Positions 19,762 through 27,860 of a DNA stretch of 40,529 nt are shown here, in pieces. The notes under the pieces were generated by a model. It had not been told where the DNA came from. It did no database searches and saw nothing but the letters and a program-made list of their open reading frames with translations. How positions within the stretch are numbered: the stretch's first letter is position 1; every line of letters starts with the position of its first letter. A program made the translations under genes and the position numbers. Source of the stretch: Collinsella sp. WCA1-178-WT-3 (M1) (GTDB taxonomy: Bacteria > Actinomycetota > Coriobacteriia > Coriobacteriales > Coriobacteriaceae); contig NZ_VUME01000015.1 of NCBI RefSeq assembly GCF_009696325.1, positions 1 to 40,529 on the forward strand. The letters are read 5' to 3'.

Positions 19762-20829
19762 CTACACGGCCTGTGCCAGCTTCTCGGCACGCTCGGCGGC
19801 GGCAAGCGCCTCGATGACGGCACCGAGTTGGTCGCCCAGAAGGACGCCGTTGTAGGTGGAGTTGAAACCGATACGGTGGTCGGTCACGCGGTCCTGGGGC
19901 TGGTTGTAAGTACGGATCTTCTCGGAACGGTTACCGTGGCCAATCTGGCTCTGGCGCTCGGCGCCGAGCTCGGCCTGCTGCTTCTCGAGTTCCATCTCGT
20001 ACAGACGGGCACGCAGCATCTGCATGCAGACCTCGCGGTTTTGAATCTGGGAACGCTGCTCCTGCGACTGCACCACGGTATTGGTGGGCAGGTGGGTAAT
20101 GCGCACGGCGGAGTAGGTGGTGTTAACGCACTGACCGCCAGGACCGGAGGCACAGTAGGTATCGATGCGCAGGTCGGACTGGTTGATCTGAACGTCGATC
20201 TCCTCGGCCTCGGGAAGCACGGCGACAGTTGCCGTGGAGGTCTGGATGCGGCCCTGGGACTCGGTCTTGGGAACGCGCTGGACACGGTGCACGCCGGACT
20301 CGAACTTCATGACGGAGTAGACACGGTCGCCCTCGACCTTGAACTCGATGGACTTAAAACCGCCGGCCTCGCTGGGGCTGGAGTCGAGCACGGTGGTCTT
20401 CCAGCCACGCGACTCGCAGAAGCGTTGGTACATCTTGTACAGGTCGCCGGCGAAAATGGCCGCCTCGTCGCCACCTGCGGCGGAGCGGATCTCGACGATG
20501 GTGTTCTTGTCGTCATTGGGGTCACTCGGGATGAGCATGTACTTGATGTCTTCCTCGAGCTGGGGAAGCTTGTCCTCGTTCTCGGAGATGTCCATCTGGA
20601 GCATCTCCTTCTCGTCGGCATCGGTAGTGTCACGGAGCATTTCTTTGGCAGCCTCGATGTCGTCGAGCGCGCCGATGTACTCGCGCGCAGCGGCAATGAG
20701 GTCGGACTGGTGCGCGTACTCCTTGTTGAGACGCGTGAACTCCTTGATGTCGGAGGCGACGGCCGGGTCGGAAAGCTTCTTCTCGAGCTCCTCGTAGGCC
20801 TTGATGATCTTTTCGAGCTTGTCGCGCAT
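19762..20829 (-). CDS. prfA: Peptide chain release factor 1
   Basis: 355-residue factor that reads UAA and UAG and triggers peptide release. The release motif GGQ is at 231-233 in ASGPGGQCVN. The codon-recognition tripeptide is PKT (187-189), a member of the PxT class. Seven residues after its Thr, where RF1 of E. coli and Thermus have the codon-contacting His in GRIHTS, this protein has Gln 196 (GRIQTS). The start ATG 20829 follows AAGGAG by seven nt. It stands before prmC on the same strand with a 631-nt spacer holding repeats. No rpmE precedes it in the window. Confidence 0.95.
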   Translation of the reverse strand: MRDKLEKIIKAYEELEKKLSDPAVASDIKEFTRLNKEYAHQSDLIAAAREYIGALDDIEAAKEMLRDTTDADEKEMLQMDISENEDKLPQLEEDIKYMLIPSDPNDDKNTIVEIRSAAGGDEAAIFAGDLYKMYQRFCESRGWKTTVLDSSPSEAGGFKSIEFKVEGDRVYSVMKFESGVHRVQRVPKTESQGRIQTSTATVAVLPEAEEIDVQINQSDLRIDTYCASGPGGQCVNTTYSAVRITHLPTNTVVQSQEQRSQIQNREVCMQMLRARLYEMELEKQQAELGAERQSQIGHGNRSEKIRTYNQPQDRVTDHRIGFNSTYNGVLLGDQLGAVIEALAAAERAEKLAQAV

Positions 20830-21035
20830 GGCGGAACTCCTTTATATGCGTGAAGGTGAAAATCGGCGGAATTGATGGGGCGCATGGCGCCGTTGCGGGG
20901 TAAGCCCAGCTAGAACATGTCGATTTTCAGATACATGCGCATCCCTTCGCGTATAGGGTACATAGTTGCGGTCTAACCCATATATGATAGCGTGCGCAGG
21001 CAAACCTGCATATAACCCGCACGGAATGAGTGGAC

Positions 21036-21093
21036 GTAGTCGTTGGGGACGTTCCTTAACGACGAGTCGCTTGAGAACGTCCCCAACGACTAC
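21036..21093. repeat. Inverted repeat of the GTCGTTGGGGACGTTC family
   Basis: Perfect 19-bp arms (21036-21054 / 21075-21093) around a 20-nt loop. The arm sequence is GTAGTCGTTGGGGACGTTC. Another perfect copy is at 35449-35504, and degenerate copies are near 19525 and 25628-25697. Confidence 0.85.
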
Positions 21094-21097
21094 AACG

Positions 21098-21126
21098 GCT
21101 AACAAAGGGACTGTCGCTTTGTCACA
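21098..21126. repeat. Short hairpin of the ACAAAGGGACTGTC family
   Basis: AACAAAGGGACTG followed by TCGCTTTGTCACA, ending three nt from the M20 peptidase stop codon. It belongs to the same family as the hairpins at 27813, 29291, 29885 and 33923. Confidence 0.65.
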
Positions 21127-21128
21127 TT

Positions 21129-22556
21129 CTAGAGCGTTTGAAGCAGAGCGATGAAAAAGTGGGCACCTTGGAGGTAGGCACGGCGGGTAATGCGCTCGTT
21201 GGTGCCGTGGACACCGCGATCGCACTCGTCATCGTCGACCACAAACGCCGAAAAGCGAATGCATTCAGAGCAAATACGCTGATAGTTAGCCGCATCGGTG
21301 GCACCGATCACAGTTGAGGGCACAATGCCGACAGCAGCCCCGCCCGCCGCATTCGGTACGTTTTCCTCCGCCCCCTTTTGATCACGAAAGTAGCGGGCGG
21401 CAATAGTGCGAACGGCCTCGAGCCCCGGTCCGCCAACACGTGGGGACGGCGAAGGCTCTGAGCTGCCGGGGCCAAGTTCGACCTCCACGCGCCCGGTAAG
21501 GCCCGCAGCGGCAACGGCCTCGCGGCAACGGTCAACAACATCAGCCACGCCCGTGCCCTCGAGCATGCGGAAGTTAATATTGGCCCACATATCCTGCGGC
21601 ATCACGTTGGCGCCAGTGCTGCCGCCCTCAATCTGCGTGGGCGCACAGGTAGTGGTCACGAGCGGATAGAGCTTGTTGCTGGCGAGGCAGTCGCGAACAA
21701 TGACGCCTCCGTTGGCGGCAATCTCATCCGCCGTGTAGAGCCCCAACTCGACAAGCTGCGCGGCAAGCAGATCGGTTACGCGCGTCGGCCACTCGATATC
21801 GCAGATTGCGGCGATAGCGCGGCTCAATACCTCGAGCGATGTGCCGCCGTAGGGGTTGGACGAATGTCCGCCTTCGCTCTTCGTCTTGAGCACGATATCG
21901 GCATAGCCCTTCTCGGCAAGGTCGGCATGCATAAGCCAGCCCTCGCCCGCGCCGTACTCGGCAGCCGAAACAATACGGTAGTCACCCTCGTCGATCAGGT
22001 ATTCAAGTTCAACGCCGCGCTCCTCGAGCACGCGGCCTATGGCCCCCGCTCCATACTGCGTGGTTTCCTCGTCCTGGCCAAAGGCGAGCAGCAGCGTCCG
22101 CTCGTGCTCCCAGCCGTGCACCAACGCATACTCAACCGCCTCGAGAATACCTGCGACCTGGTCTTTCATGTCGATAGCGCCGCGACCCCAAATGTAGGTG
22201 TCGTCCACGTGACCGCTAAAGGGGGCATGCGTCCAGTCGGCCTCGGTGCCGGGCACCACGGGAACCACGTCCATGTGGCCCATGAGCATAACGGGCTTGA
22301 GGGCAGGGTCGGAACCGCCAAGTGTCACCAGCAGCGAGTGGTCGATGAGTTCGACCTCGCCCGCCGCGAACACATGTGGCCACGCCTGCTGCATATAGGC
22401 GCGCAGGTCATCGAACGGCTGCCAGTTCACCGCCTCGGCATCCATACTCGAAACGGTCGGAAACGACAGCACGCGCCCCAGGCGCTCGCACGCGCCAACT
22501 TCGTCCAAATCGGCAAAATCATCCTCATGCGCAAAGAAGCGCCAAACCTCGGCCAT
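21129..22556 (-). CDS. M20 family metallopeptidase
   Basis: 475-residue zinc peptidase or deacylase of the M20/M25/M40 group. Metal and catalytic motifs visible: LMGHMDVVPV, GRGAIDMKDQ, GQDEET, the lid-domain motif GGHSS and a late RGVHGTNE. It resembles carboxypeptidase-S-like M20 enzymes that cleave dipeptides or N-acyl amino acids. ATG 22556 lies five nt after AAAGG. It is the last gene of the amino acid ABC transporter operon, 72 nt after the ATPase gene, with a GGGCCG/CGGCCC hairpin between. This suggests processing of imported peptides or amino acid conjugates. Confidence 0.88.
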   Translation of the reverse strand: MAEVWRFFAHEDDFADLDEVGACERLGRVLSFPTVSSMDAEAVNWQPFDDLRAYMQQAWPHVFAAGEVELIDHSLLVTLGGSDPALKPVMLMGHMDVVPVVPGTEADWTHAPFSGHVDDTYIWGRGAIDMKDQVAGILEAVEYALVHGWEHERTLLLAFGQDEETTQYGAGAIGRVLEERGVELEYLIDEGDYRIVSAAEYGAGEGWLMHADLAEKGYADIVLKTKSEGGHSSNPYGGTSLEVLSRAIAAICDIEWPTRVTDLLAAQLVELGLYTADEIAANGGVIVRDCLASNKLYPLVTTTCAPTQIEGGSTGANVMPQDMWANINFRMLEGTGVADVVDRCREAVAAAGLTGRVEVELGPGSSEPSPSPRVGGPGLEAVRTIAARYFRDQKGAEENVPNAAGGAAVGIVPSTVIGATDAANYQRICSECIRFSAFVVDDDECDRGVHGTNERITRRAYLQGAHFFIALLQTL

Positions 22557-22580
22557 GACATCCTTTCGATTGTGATGACG

Positions 22581-22605
22581 AGGGCCGCCCCACCGGAACG
22601 GCCCT
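22581..22605 (-). other. Hairpin between ABC ATPase gene and M20 peptidase gene
   Basis: AGGGCCG / CGGCCCT arms with an 11-nt loop and no U-run. It may stabilise or attenuate the operon mRNA. Confidence 0.4.
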
Positions 22606-22628
22606 GCCATGCAAACATTTGCGGTTGG

Positions 22629-23414
22629 TTATTTGTCCTCGAGATAGCGCGAGAGGAACTCGCGGGTACGCTGGTGCTTGGGGTTGCCAAAGAGCTCCGC
22701 CGGCGCGGCGTCCTCGAGGACCACGCCCTTGTCCATAAAGACCACGCGATCGGACACGGTGCGGGCAAAGGCCATCTCGTGCGTGACGACGACCATGGTC
22801 ATGCCGTCGGCAGCGAGCTTGCGCATGACCTCGAGCACCTCTCCCACGATCTCGGGGTCGAGTGCTGAGGTCGGCTCGTCGAACAGCATGATCTGCGGAT
22901 TCATGCATAGGGCACGAGCGATGGCCACGCGCTGCTTTTGACCACCGGACAGGCGACCCACGGCGGCGTGCGCGAACTTTTCGAGTCCCACGCTCGTCAG
23001 ATGCTCCAACGCGACCTTTTCGGCCTCGGCCTTGCTCATTTTTTTGAGTGTGACGGGCGCAAGCGTGCAGTTATCGAGCACGTCCATGTTGTTAAACAGG
23101 TTGAAGCCCTGGAACACCATGCCGATGTCCTCACGCAGCTTGTTAATGTTGCAGCGCTCGGCCGTGAGGTCCTGGCCATGGAACCAGATATGGCCCGCGT
23201 CCGGGGTCTCGAGCAGGTTGAGGCAGCGCAGAAAGGTCGATTTGCCCGAACCCGAAGCGCCGATAATGGTAACGACCTCACCGGGGTTAACGGACAGGTC
23301 GATGCCCTTGAGCACCTCGAGCGAGCCGAAGCTCTTGTGCAGGCCCTCGACGCGGATGAGCGGCTCATTGGTCTGTGCGGCGGCCGCAGCGCCGGTAGTG
23401 GCGGTATCTGCCAT
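22629..23414 (-). CDS. Polar amino acid ABC transporter ATP-binding protein
   Basis: 261-residue cytoplasmic ATPase of the GlnQ/HisP type. Walker [10 protein letters not shown] (52-60), Q-loop MVFQGFNLF, signature LSGGQKQR (155-162), Walker [13 protein letters not shown] and switch THEMAFA are all intact. It starts at ATG 23414, seven nt after GAGGAG, with a polar Ala/Thr-rich leader of about 15 residues. It lies 22 nt after the permease gene in one operon with the binding protein. Confidence 0.95.
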   Translation of the reverse strand: MADTATTGAAAAAQTNEPLIRVEGLHKSFGSLEVLKGIDLSVNPGEVVTIIGASGSGKSTFLRCLNLLETPDAGHIWFHGQDLTAERCNINKLREDIGMVFQGFNLFNNMDVLDNCTLAPVTLKKMSKAEAEKVALEHLTSVGLEKFAHAAVGRLSGGQKQRVAIARALCMNPQIMLFDEPTSALDPEIVGEVLEVMRKLAADGMTMVVVTHEMAFARTVSDRVVFMDKGVVLEDAAPAELFGNPKHQRTREFLSRYLEDK

Positions 23415-23436
23415 GATGATTCTCCTCGTCTTGAGC

Positions 23437-24585
23437 CTAGTTGGAGCTGGGCAGCGTGGCCGGGGCCTCGGCGCCGAGCTTTTTGCCAAAGGCCTCGAGC
23501 AGGCGGCTCGCCACGAGCGTCAGGATTAGGTAGACCACGAGCGCCACGCAGTAGACCTCCATCTGGCGGTAGTACACGCCGGCGACGGTGGTAGTGGCGT
23601 ACATGAGGTCGAACACGCCGATGACCGAGAGCACCGACGAGTCCTTGATGTTGATGATGAGCTCGTTGGTGAGCGCCGGAATCGCGTTTTTAATGCCCTG
23701 GGGAAACACGACTTTGCGCATAGCCTGCCACTGCGACAGACCCAGCGAGCGTGCCGCCTCGGCCTGACCGGGGTCGATGGACTCGATGCCGCCGCGCAGG
23801 ACCTCCATCATATAGGCGGTGGAGTTGAGCGAGATGGTGACGAGGCCGGCGGTAAAGGTACTCCAAATCTGGTTGGCCTGGGCGGTCTCGAAGCCCATGC
23901 CGCGCAAAACGGTGAAGCCCGCGTAATAGATGAGCAGGCCCTGGACCATCATGGGCGTGCCGCGCACGATGGTGGAGTAGACGGTCGTAAAGCCGCGGCC
24001 GATGCTCTTAAAGAAGCGCACCAGGTCGTTATCCACGCGATCGAAGGTCTGAATGCGCAAAAACACAAAGAGCAGTGCCAGGAAAAAGGCGATAACGGTG
24101 CCGAAGGTGGCAAGCGCGATGGTGATCTCGATACCGCGAATGAAGAAGTCGCCGCTCTTGTAGGTCATGTAGACCAGGCTCGACAAAAAGTCACTGGGGT
24201 TGGAATCCGAGACAATGCTCACCTGCACCAGGTCGATAAACGACATGACGCAGCGGTCGATAAAGAAAACTGCCGCGATGGCGACCGCGACGTAGCTGCC
24301 CAAGCGTGCTCCACGACGGAAACGCTCGGATGCGAACGGCGACTTTTCGCGATAGTCGCTCCAGTGCATAAGCTTGGTGACCAGCGCCGCCGCCGACACG
24401 ACGAGCCACGCCCACAGGATCGCCCAAAGGCAATCTTGGAACACGCCCGTGGGGGCCAGGAAGCTCAGCGGCGTGGGGTTGCGCTGGCTAAACGCCAGTC
24501 CGAGCGCTGCGATGACGCTCGTGCCCAGGTACACATAACGATGGTCGGCTTTGATAAAGGAGACCAGACGATTGATGGCTTTCAT
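23437..24585 (-). CDS. Polar amino acid ABC transporter permease
   Basis: 382 residues, with the standard HisM/GlnP-type permease domain in residues about 145-370. The EAA loop that contacts the ATPase is visible ([23 protein letters not shown] split near 280-300). The first roughly 140 residues are an extension carrying three extra hydrophobic segments (about 17-34, 52-70 and 96-118), not present in typical 215-240 residue permeases. It starts nine nt after the binding-protein gene and precedes the ATPase gene. Confidence 0.92.
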   Translation of the reverse strand: MKAINRLVSFIKADHRYVYLGTSVIAALGLAFSQRNPTPLSFLAPTGVFQDCLWAILWAWLVVSAAALVTKLMHWSDYREKSPFASERFRRGARLGSYVAVAIAAVFFIDRCVMSFIDLVQVSIVSDSNPSDFLSSLVYMTYKSGDFFIRGIEITIALATFGTVIAFFLALLFVFLRIQTFDRVDNDLVRFFKSIGRGFTTVYSTIVRGTPMMVQGLLIYYAGFTVLRGMGFETAQANQIWSTFTAGLVTISLNSTAYMMEVLRGGIESIDPGQAEAARSLGLSQWQAMRKVVFPQGIKNAIPALTNELIINIKDSSVLSVIGVFDLMYATTTVAGVYYRQMEVYCVALVVYLILTLVASRLLEAFGKKLGAEAPATLPSSN

Positions 24586-24594
24586 GCTGCCTCC

Positions 24595-25521
24595 CTATGC
24601 CGGCTGACGGTCGAGGCACGCGTCCCACATCTGGTCGCGCTCCTCCTGGCTGACGCCCTTGAGCGTCTTGTCGATGAGCTTAAGCAGCTTGTCCGAGCCC
24701 TTGCGGCAGCCGACGTTTGCCGCGACCTCCTGCTTAAAGCCCTCGCCCTCGGCAAAATGAATGGGGACGATACCGGGATTTTGGGCCATGTAGCCCTTTT
24801 CGTTTTCGGTGTTGTACGTCACGGCGTCGCAGGTGCCCTGCAGCAGGTTCGAGAACACCGTGGGGACGGAGTCGACCGGGTTTTTGTGAACGACGCCCGG
24901 GATCTCGTCGATGACGGTATCGAGCATGGTGTCCTTTTGGCCGAGCACCGTGGCGCCGCTGAAGTCACTGAGCTTGGTGGCGTTTTGGTAGGGGGAACCC
25001 TCTTTTACGAACAGGCCAAAGTAGCCAATAAAGTACGGGTCGGAGAAGCCGACCGACTCCTCACGCTCGGGCGTGGCGCTCATACCGGCGATGATGAGGT
25101 CGATCTGGCCGTTGTTGAGCGAATCGATAAGGCCCGAGAAGCTCTGCTTGACGGCAACGGGCTCGCCACCGAGGGCCTTGCAGACGATCTTGGCGATCTG
25201 CACGTCGTAGCCATCGGCATAGGCGCCCTGTACGTTGTCGATGGGGATGGTGTACTCACTGGCTTCGGAAACCTGCCAGTTGTACGGGGCGTAGGCCGCC
25301 TCCATGCCGATGCGGATCTTATCCTTGCCGATCACGGAATCGGACAGGTCATCGCGACCGCCGCCCGTCGTGGGCTGAACCACCTTGAGCGTGGACGGGC
25401 GCTGACAGCCGGCGAGCGCGCCGGCGACGACGGAAGCGCTCGCGGCAAGAGCGCTACCCAAGAAGATGCGACGGCTGCACACCGGCTGTGGATGTACGTC
25501 GCGCTGATGGAGAGAATGCAT
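24595..25521 (-). CDS. Amino acid ABC transporter substrate-binding lipoprotein (SBP family 3)
   Basis: 308 residues. The N-terminus carries a twin-arginine motif SRRIFLG (16-22), a hydrophobic stretch and a lipobox LAGC (Cys 39), so it is predicted to be exported folded by Tat and lipid-anchored outside. The mature part has family-3 features: IRIGMEAAYAPYNW, VQIAKIVCKALGGE, DLIIAGMSATPER and VGFSDPYF. It binds a polar amino acid whose identity is not readable. ATG 25521 lies six nt after AAGG. It is first in the operon with permease, ATPase and M20 peptidase. Confidence 0.93.
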   Translation of the reverse strand: MHSLHQRDVHPQPVCSRRIFLGSALAASASVVAGALAGCQRPSTLKVVQPTTGGGRDDLSDSVIGKDKIRIGMEAAYAPYNWQVSEASEYTIPIDNVQGAYADGYDVQIAKIVCKALGGEPVAVKQSFSGLIDSLNNGQIDLIIAGMSATPEREESVGFSDPYFIGYFGLFVKEGSPYQNATKLSDFSGATVLGQKDTMLDTVIDEIPGVVHKNPVDSVPTVFSNLLQGTCDAVTYNTENEKGYMAQNPGIVPIHFAEGEGFKQEVAANVGCRKGSDKLLKLIDKTLKGVSQEERDQMWDACLDRQPA

Positions 25522-25627
25522 AATCTGCCTTCCCTGTTGAATCGTATGCTAATGACTTAACAGGATACCGCTCAGCGTTACCTCCAGCAGATGCATATAT
25601 ACAAATTAACAAACAGAAAACGATTAG

Positions 25628-25697
25628 TAGCCGTTGGGGACGTTCTTAAACGACTGGTCAAACAAGTAGTCATCGGGGACAGTCGTTGGGGACGTCG
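25628..25697. repeat. Degenerate GTCGTTGGGGACGTTC repeat cluster
   Basis: CCGTTGGGGACGTTCTT and AGTCGTTGGGGACGTC occur in the same orientation with a TAGTCATCGGGGAC piece between. It reads like a rearranged copy of the inverted repeat at 35449. The remainder of 25522-25627 upstream of the binding-protein gene shows no clear promoter. Confidence 0.6.
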
Positions 25698-25711
25698 ATG
25701 ATTCGGCAATG

Positions 25712-25859
25712 CCAGCGAGCGCCACCCAGAGCGAACAAGTTGGCATGAAAAAGGCAAGGCATAGACCTTCTGGTCATGCCTTGCCTTTTGAATGACAAAT
25801 TGTCGCTCTGGGTGGCGCGCAGCGTCGACCGGTCCGCCGTTCGTTAGAACGGCGGAACC
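25712..25859 (+). repeat. Structured two-hairpin element, copy B
   Basis: Left flank CCAGCGAGC, perfect 14-bp outer stem GCCACCCAGAGCGA / TCGCTCTGGGTGGC (25721-25734 / 25803-25816), inner stem AAAGGCAAGGCAT / ATGCCTTGCCTTT, apical GACC-TTCT-GGTC, then GCGCAGCGTCG and a second hairpin CCGCCGTTC-GTTA-GAACGGCGG. It ends one base before the TAG stop of the epimerase gene. Confidence 0.8.
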
Positions 25860-25860
25860 T

Positions 25861-26754
25861 CTAGAGCAGCGTAACCTCGAAGGCGCGCTTGTCGGTGGCG
25901 CCGGGAGCCAAGGTGATGGTGTTGACCTTGTGCTCGAAGACGTCGTCCTCGGTGTCCATGGTGGTATGTCCGGTCCAAGGCTCGAGCGCCACGAACGGGG
26001 CGTCGTTGGCGGCAGACCACACGCCAATGTACTTAAAGCCCTCAAAGTCAATCTTGACGCCGTGGCCCGACTTGCGACTGCGCAGCGTGAGCGTGGAGCC
26101 CGGGGTATCGGTGAACATGATGGCGTCGTTGTCGAAGCTACGGTGTGTGATGGGCAGCACGTCCGAGTTATCGGGAGCCTTGTAGCTTCCCTCGAACGTC
26201 ATAAGGCCATCGGGCGTGATGATGGGCGCCTCGTTAGTCCAAGCCTCGGTAAACGCCAGCTCGTAATCCTCGAACGCCTCGTCCTCGGCACCGGGAACGG
26301 GCACGTTAAATGCGGGGTGGCCGCCCACCGAAAACGGCAGGTCCACGTCGCCGGTGTTGGTGACGGCAAAGGTCTGCGTAAGAGTGGCGTCGCCAGTCAG
26401 GGCATAGGTCATGTTGAGCTTAAAGTGAAACGGGAAGGCCTTGAGCGACTCGGGCGTATCGGTAATCTCGTAGGTGACGGACGAACCGTCCCCCGACACC
26501 TCGACCAGCTTGTGCTCCACGATACGCGCGATGCCGTGGCGCGCCATCTCGCAGCTGCCGGCCGCAGACGTCGCCGTGTTGTTGCGCAGCGAGCCCACAA
26601 TGGGGAACAGGATGGGCGCATGCTTGCCCCAAAAAGCGGGATCGCCCTGCCACAGATACTCGTTGCCGTTGAGGGCAAGGCTCGTGAGCTGGGCGCCCAT
26701 GGAATCGATGGCCGCGGTGAGGCCGCCGCGCCTGATGGTAGTGACGGTAGACAT
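25861..26754 (-). CDS. Aldose 1-epimerase family protein (LacX-like)
   Basis: 297 residues. Galactose-mutarotase fold signatures: LNGNEYLWQGDPAFWGKHAP, ILFPIVGSLRNN, a conserved HGIAR and FSVGGHPAFNVP with a catalytic-type His. Enzymes of this type interconvert anomers of hexoses or hexose phosphates, but the substrate here is unknown. ATG 26754 follows GGAGGA by six nt. A dyad (ACAATAGT / ACTATTGT) sits 21 nt before the start and may control it. It stands alone, followed by the structured element copy B. Confidence 0.88.
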   Translation of the reverse strand: MSTVTTIRRGGLTAAIDSMGAQLTSLALNGNEYLWQGDPAFWGKHAPILFPIVGSLRNNTATSAAGSCEMARHGIARIVEHKLVEVSGDGSSVTYEITDTPESLKAFPFHFKLNMTYALTGDATLTQTFAVTNTGDVDLPFSVGGHPAFNVPVPGAEDEAFEDYELAFTEAWTNEAPIITPDGLMTFEGSYKAPDNSDVLPITHRSFDNDAIMFTDTPGSTLTLRSRKSGHGVKIDFEGFKYIGVWSAANDAPFVALEPWTGHTTMDTEDDVFEHKVNTITLAPGATDKRAFEVTLL

Positions 26755-26774
26755 GCTACTTCCTCCAAAAGTAA

Positions 26775-26797
26775 ACAATAGTGTCGAGGACTATTGT
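26775..26797. promoter_or_regulatory. Operator-like dyad upstream of the epimerase gene
   Basis: Perfect 8-bp inverted repeat ACAATAGT-N7-ACTATTGT located just upstream of the epimerase ribosome site. It could be an operator or a 5' UTR hairpin. Confidence 0.45.
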
Positions 26798-26868
26798 CCC
26801 ACTCTTGGCGGCGGGACGGGACGGCAGGCGATTATTGAGTAGCCATAGCGGAAATGGGCGGCGAGCGC

Positions 26869-27735
26869 CTACTGGGTATCCACGTAAAGGTCAAACCCGC
26901 CCTGCGAGGTGGTGTCGACCGTATCGGGCGCCCGCGAGTTAAAGCTCGCGGGAACCATTCTTTTCGAGGCACGAAAACGCGTGCCGTCGGTGGCGACAGG
27001 TGGCTCATCGACCGTAAGTTCGTAGTCGCCGGGCTTGAGCTCGATACCGTCACCTTCGGAATTGACGTATTGGTGCTCGTCGATCGCTTGTCCCTTGAGC
27101 GTGCGGCCTACGATATGGATGAGCATCTGGCTGTCGCCGCGCGCGGTATCCCACGTCGCGCCGTCCTTGACCTCGACCGACACATGCACCGAGCGCGTAC
27201 GGCTGAGCGATTGTTCGACGGAGATCTCGACCTTGGCGGCGTCTTGGCGCTGCTGCTCAACATGGCTCCAAACGCTGCCGATTGCCGAGCAGGCGATAAC
27301 GCCGGCCATGAAGGCGATGAGGATGGGGCCGAGCGGAGAGCGCCGGCCCGCGCCTTCCTCGCGAGCCAGATCGGGGCGATGCGTGGGCGCAGGCGCCTGG
27401 GCGCCCTGCGCGGGCACGTCGAGAATGCTAAAGGATGCCGTGCTGTCGGGGTCGATAGTGTGACGCGGCTGTGGGGTCCTTGCCGGCGAGATGGACATGT
27501 CGGCCGGCTCACCCAGTGTGGCCGTGGCGTCGGCCTTTGCCTCGTCGGCCTCAGCCTGGGCCCAGGCCTGTTCAAAGGTTAGGGGTTCGGCCGAGTCGGA
27601 AGCGGCGTCCGTCTCGACGGCATCGTCGCCGCTCTCGTCCTCGTCGCTCGACACGTCATGCGGCGCGGGCTCGTCCCACTCCTCGTCCGGAACCTCGCCC
27701 TCGCTATACCACCATTCAAAGTTATCGATATCCAT
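26869..27735 (-). CDS. Single-pass membrane protein of unknown function
   Basis: 288 residues with no recognised family. Residues 1-130 are acidic and low in complexity (runs of Asp, Glu, Ala and Ser; begins MDIDNFEWWYSEGEVPDEEW) and would be cytoplasmic. One membrane helix lies near 133-153 (SPLGPILIAFMAGVIACSAI). The last roughly 130 residues would be outside and look like a beta-rich domain (VEISVEQ, VHVSVEVKDG, YELTVDEPP). ATG 27735 follows AAGGGG by eight nt. Neighbours give no functional clue. Confidence 0.75.
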   Translation of the reverse strand: MDIDNFEWWYSEGEVPDEEWDEPAPHDVSSDEDESGDDAVETDAASDSAEPLTFEQAWAQAEADEAKADATATLGEPADMSISPARTPQPRHTIDPDSTASFSILDVPAQGAQAPAPTHRPDLAREEGAGRRSPLGPILIAFMAGVIACSAIGSVWSHVEQQRQDAAKVEISVEQSLSRTRSVHVSVEVKDGATWDTARGDSQMLIHIVGRTLKGQAIDEHQYVNSEGDGIELKPGDYELTVDEPPVATDGTRFRASKRMVPASFNSRAPDTVDTTSQGGFDLYVDTQ

Positions 27736-27812
27736 ACGGGGCGCCCCTTAGGCCTCGCAAATAAACACTTGCTAGCCTTATACCCCCAGACGGCACGAGG
27801 GCTCGCACGGAA

Positions 27813-27839
27813 TGCGAAAAGGACTGCTCCTTTGTCGCA
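27813..27839. repeat. Short hairpin of the TGCGA..GGACTG..TCGCA family
   Basis: TGCGAAAAGGA-CTGC-TCCTTTGTCGCA, 22 nt beyond the stop of the first AAA/DUF4143 gene. The outer pairs TGCGA/TCGCA differ from other copies (TGTGA/TCACA, GTGGC/GCCAC) in a compensatory way. Confidence 0.7.
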
Positions 27840-27860
27840 TCGAAACGGATCTGTTTACGT

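Noticed and set aside
20133-20139. Cys after GGQ in RF1 (GGQCVN instead of GGQHVN) as a defect
   Set aside because: This position varies among bacterial RF1 proteins (for example Ser in Bacillus as remembered), so it is not notable by itself.
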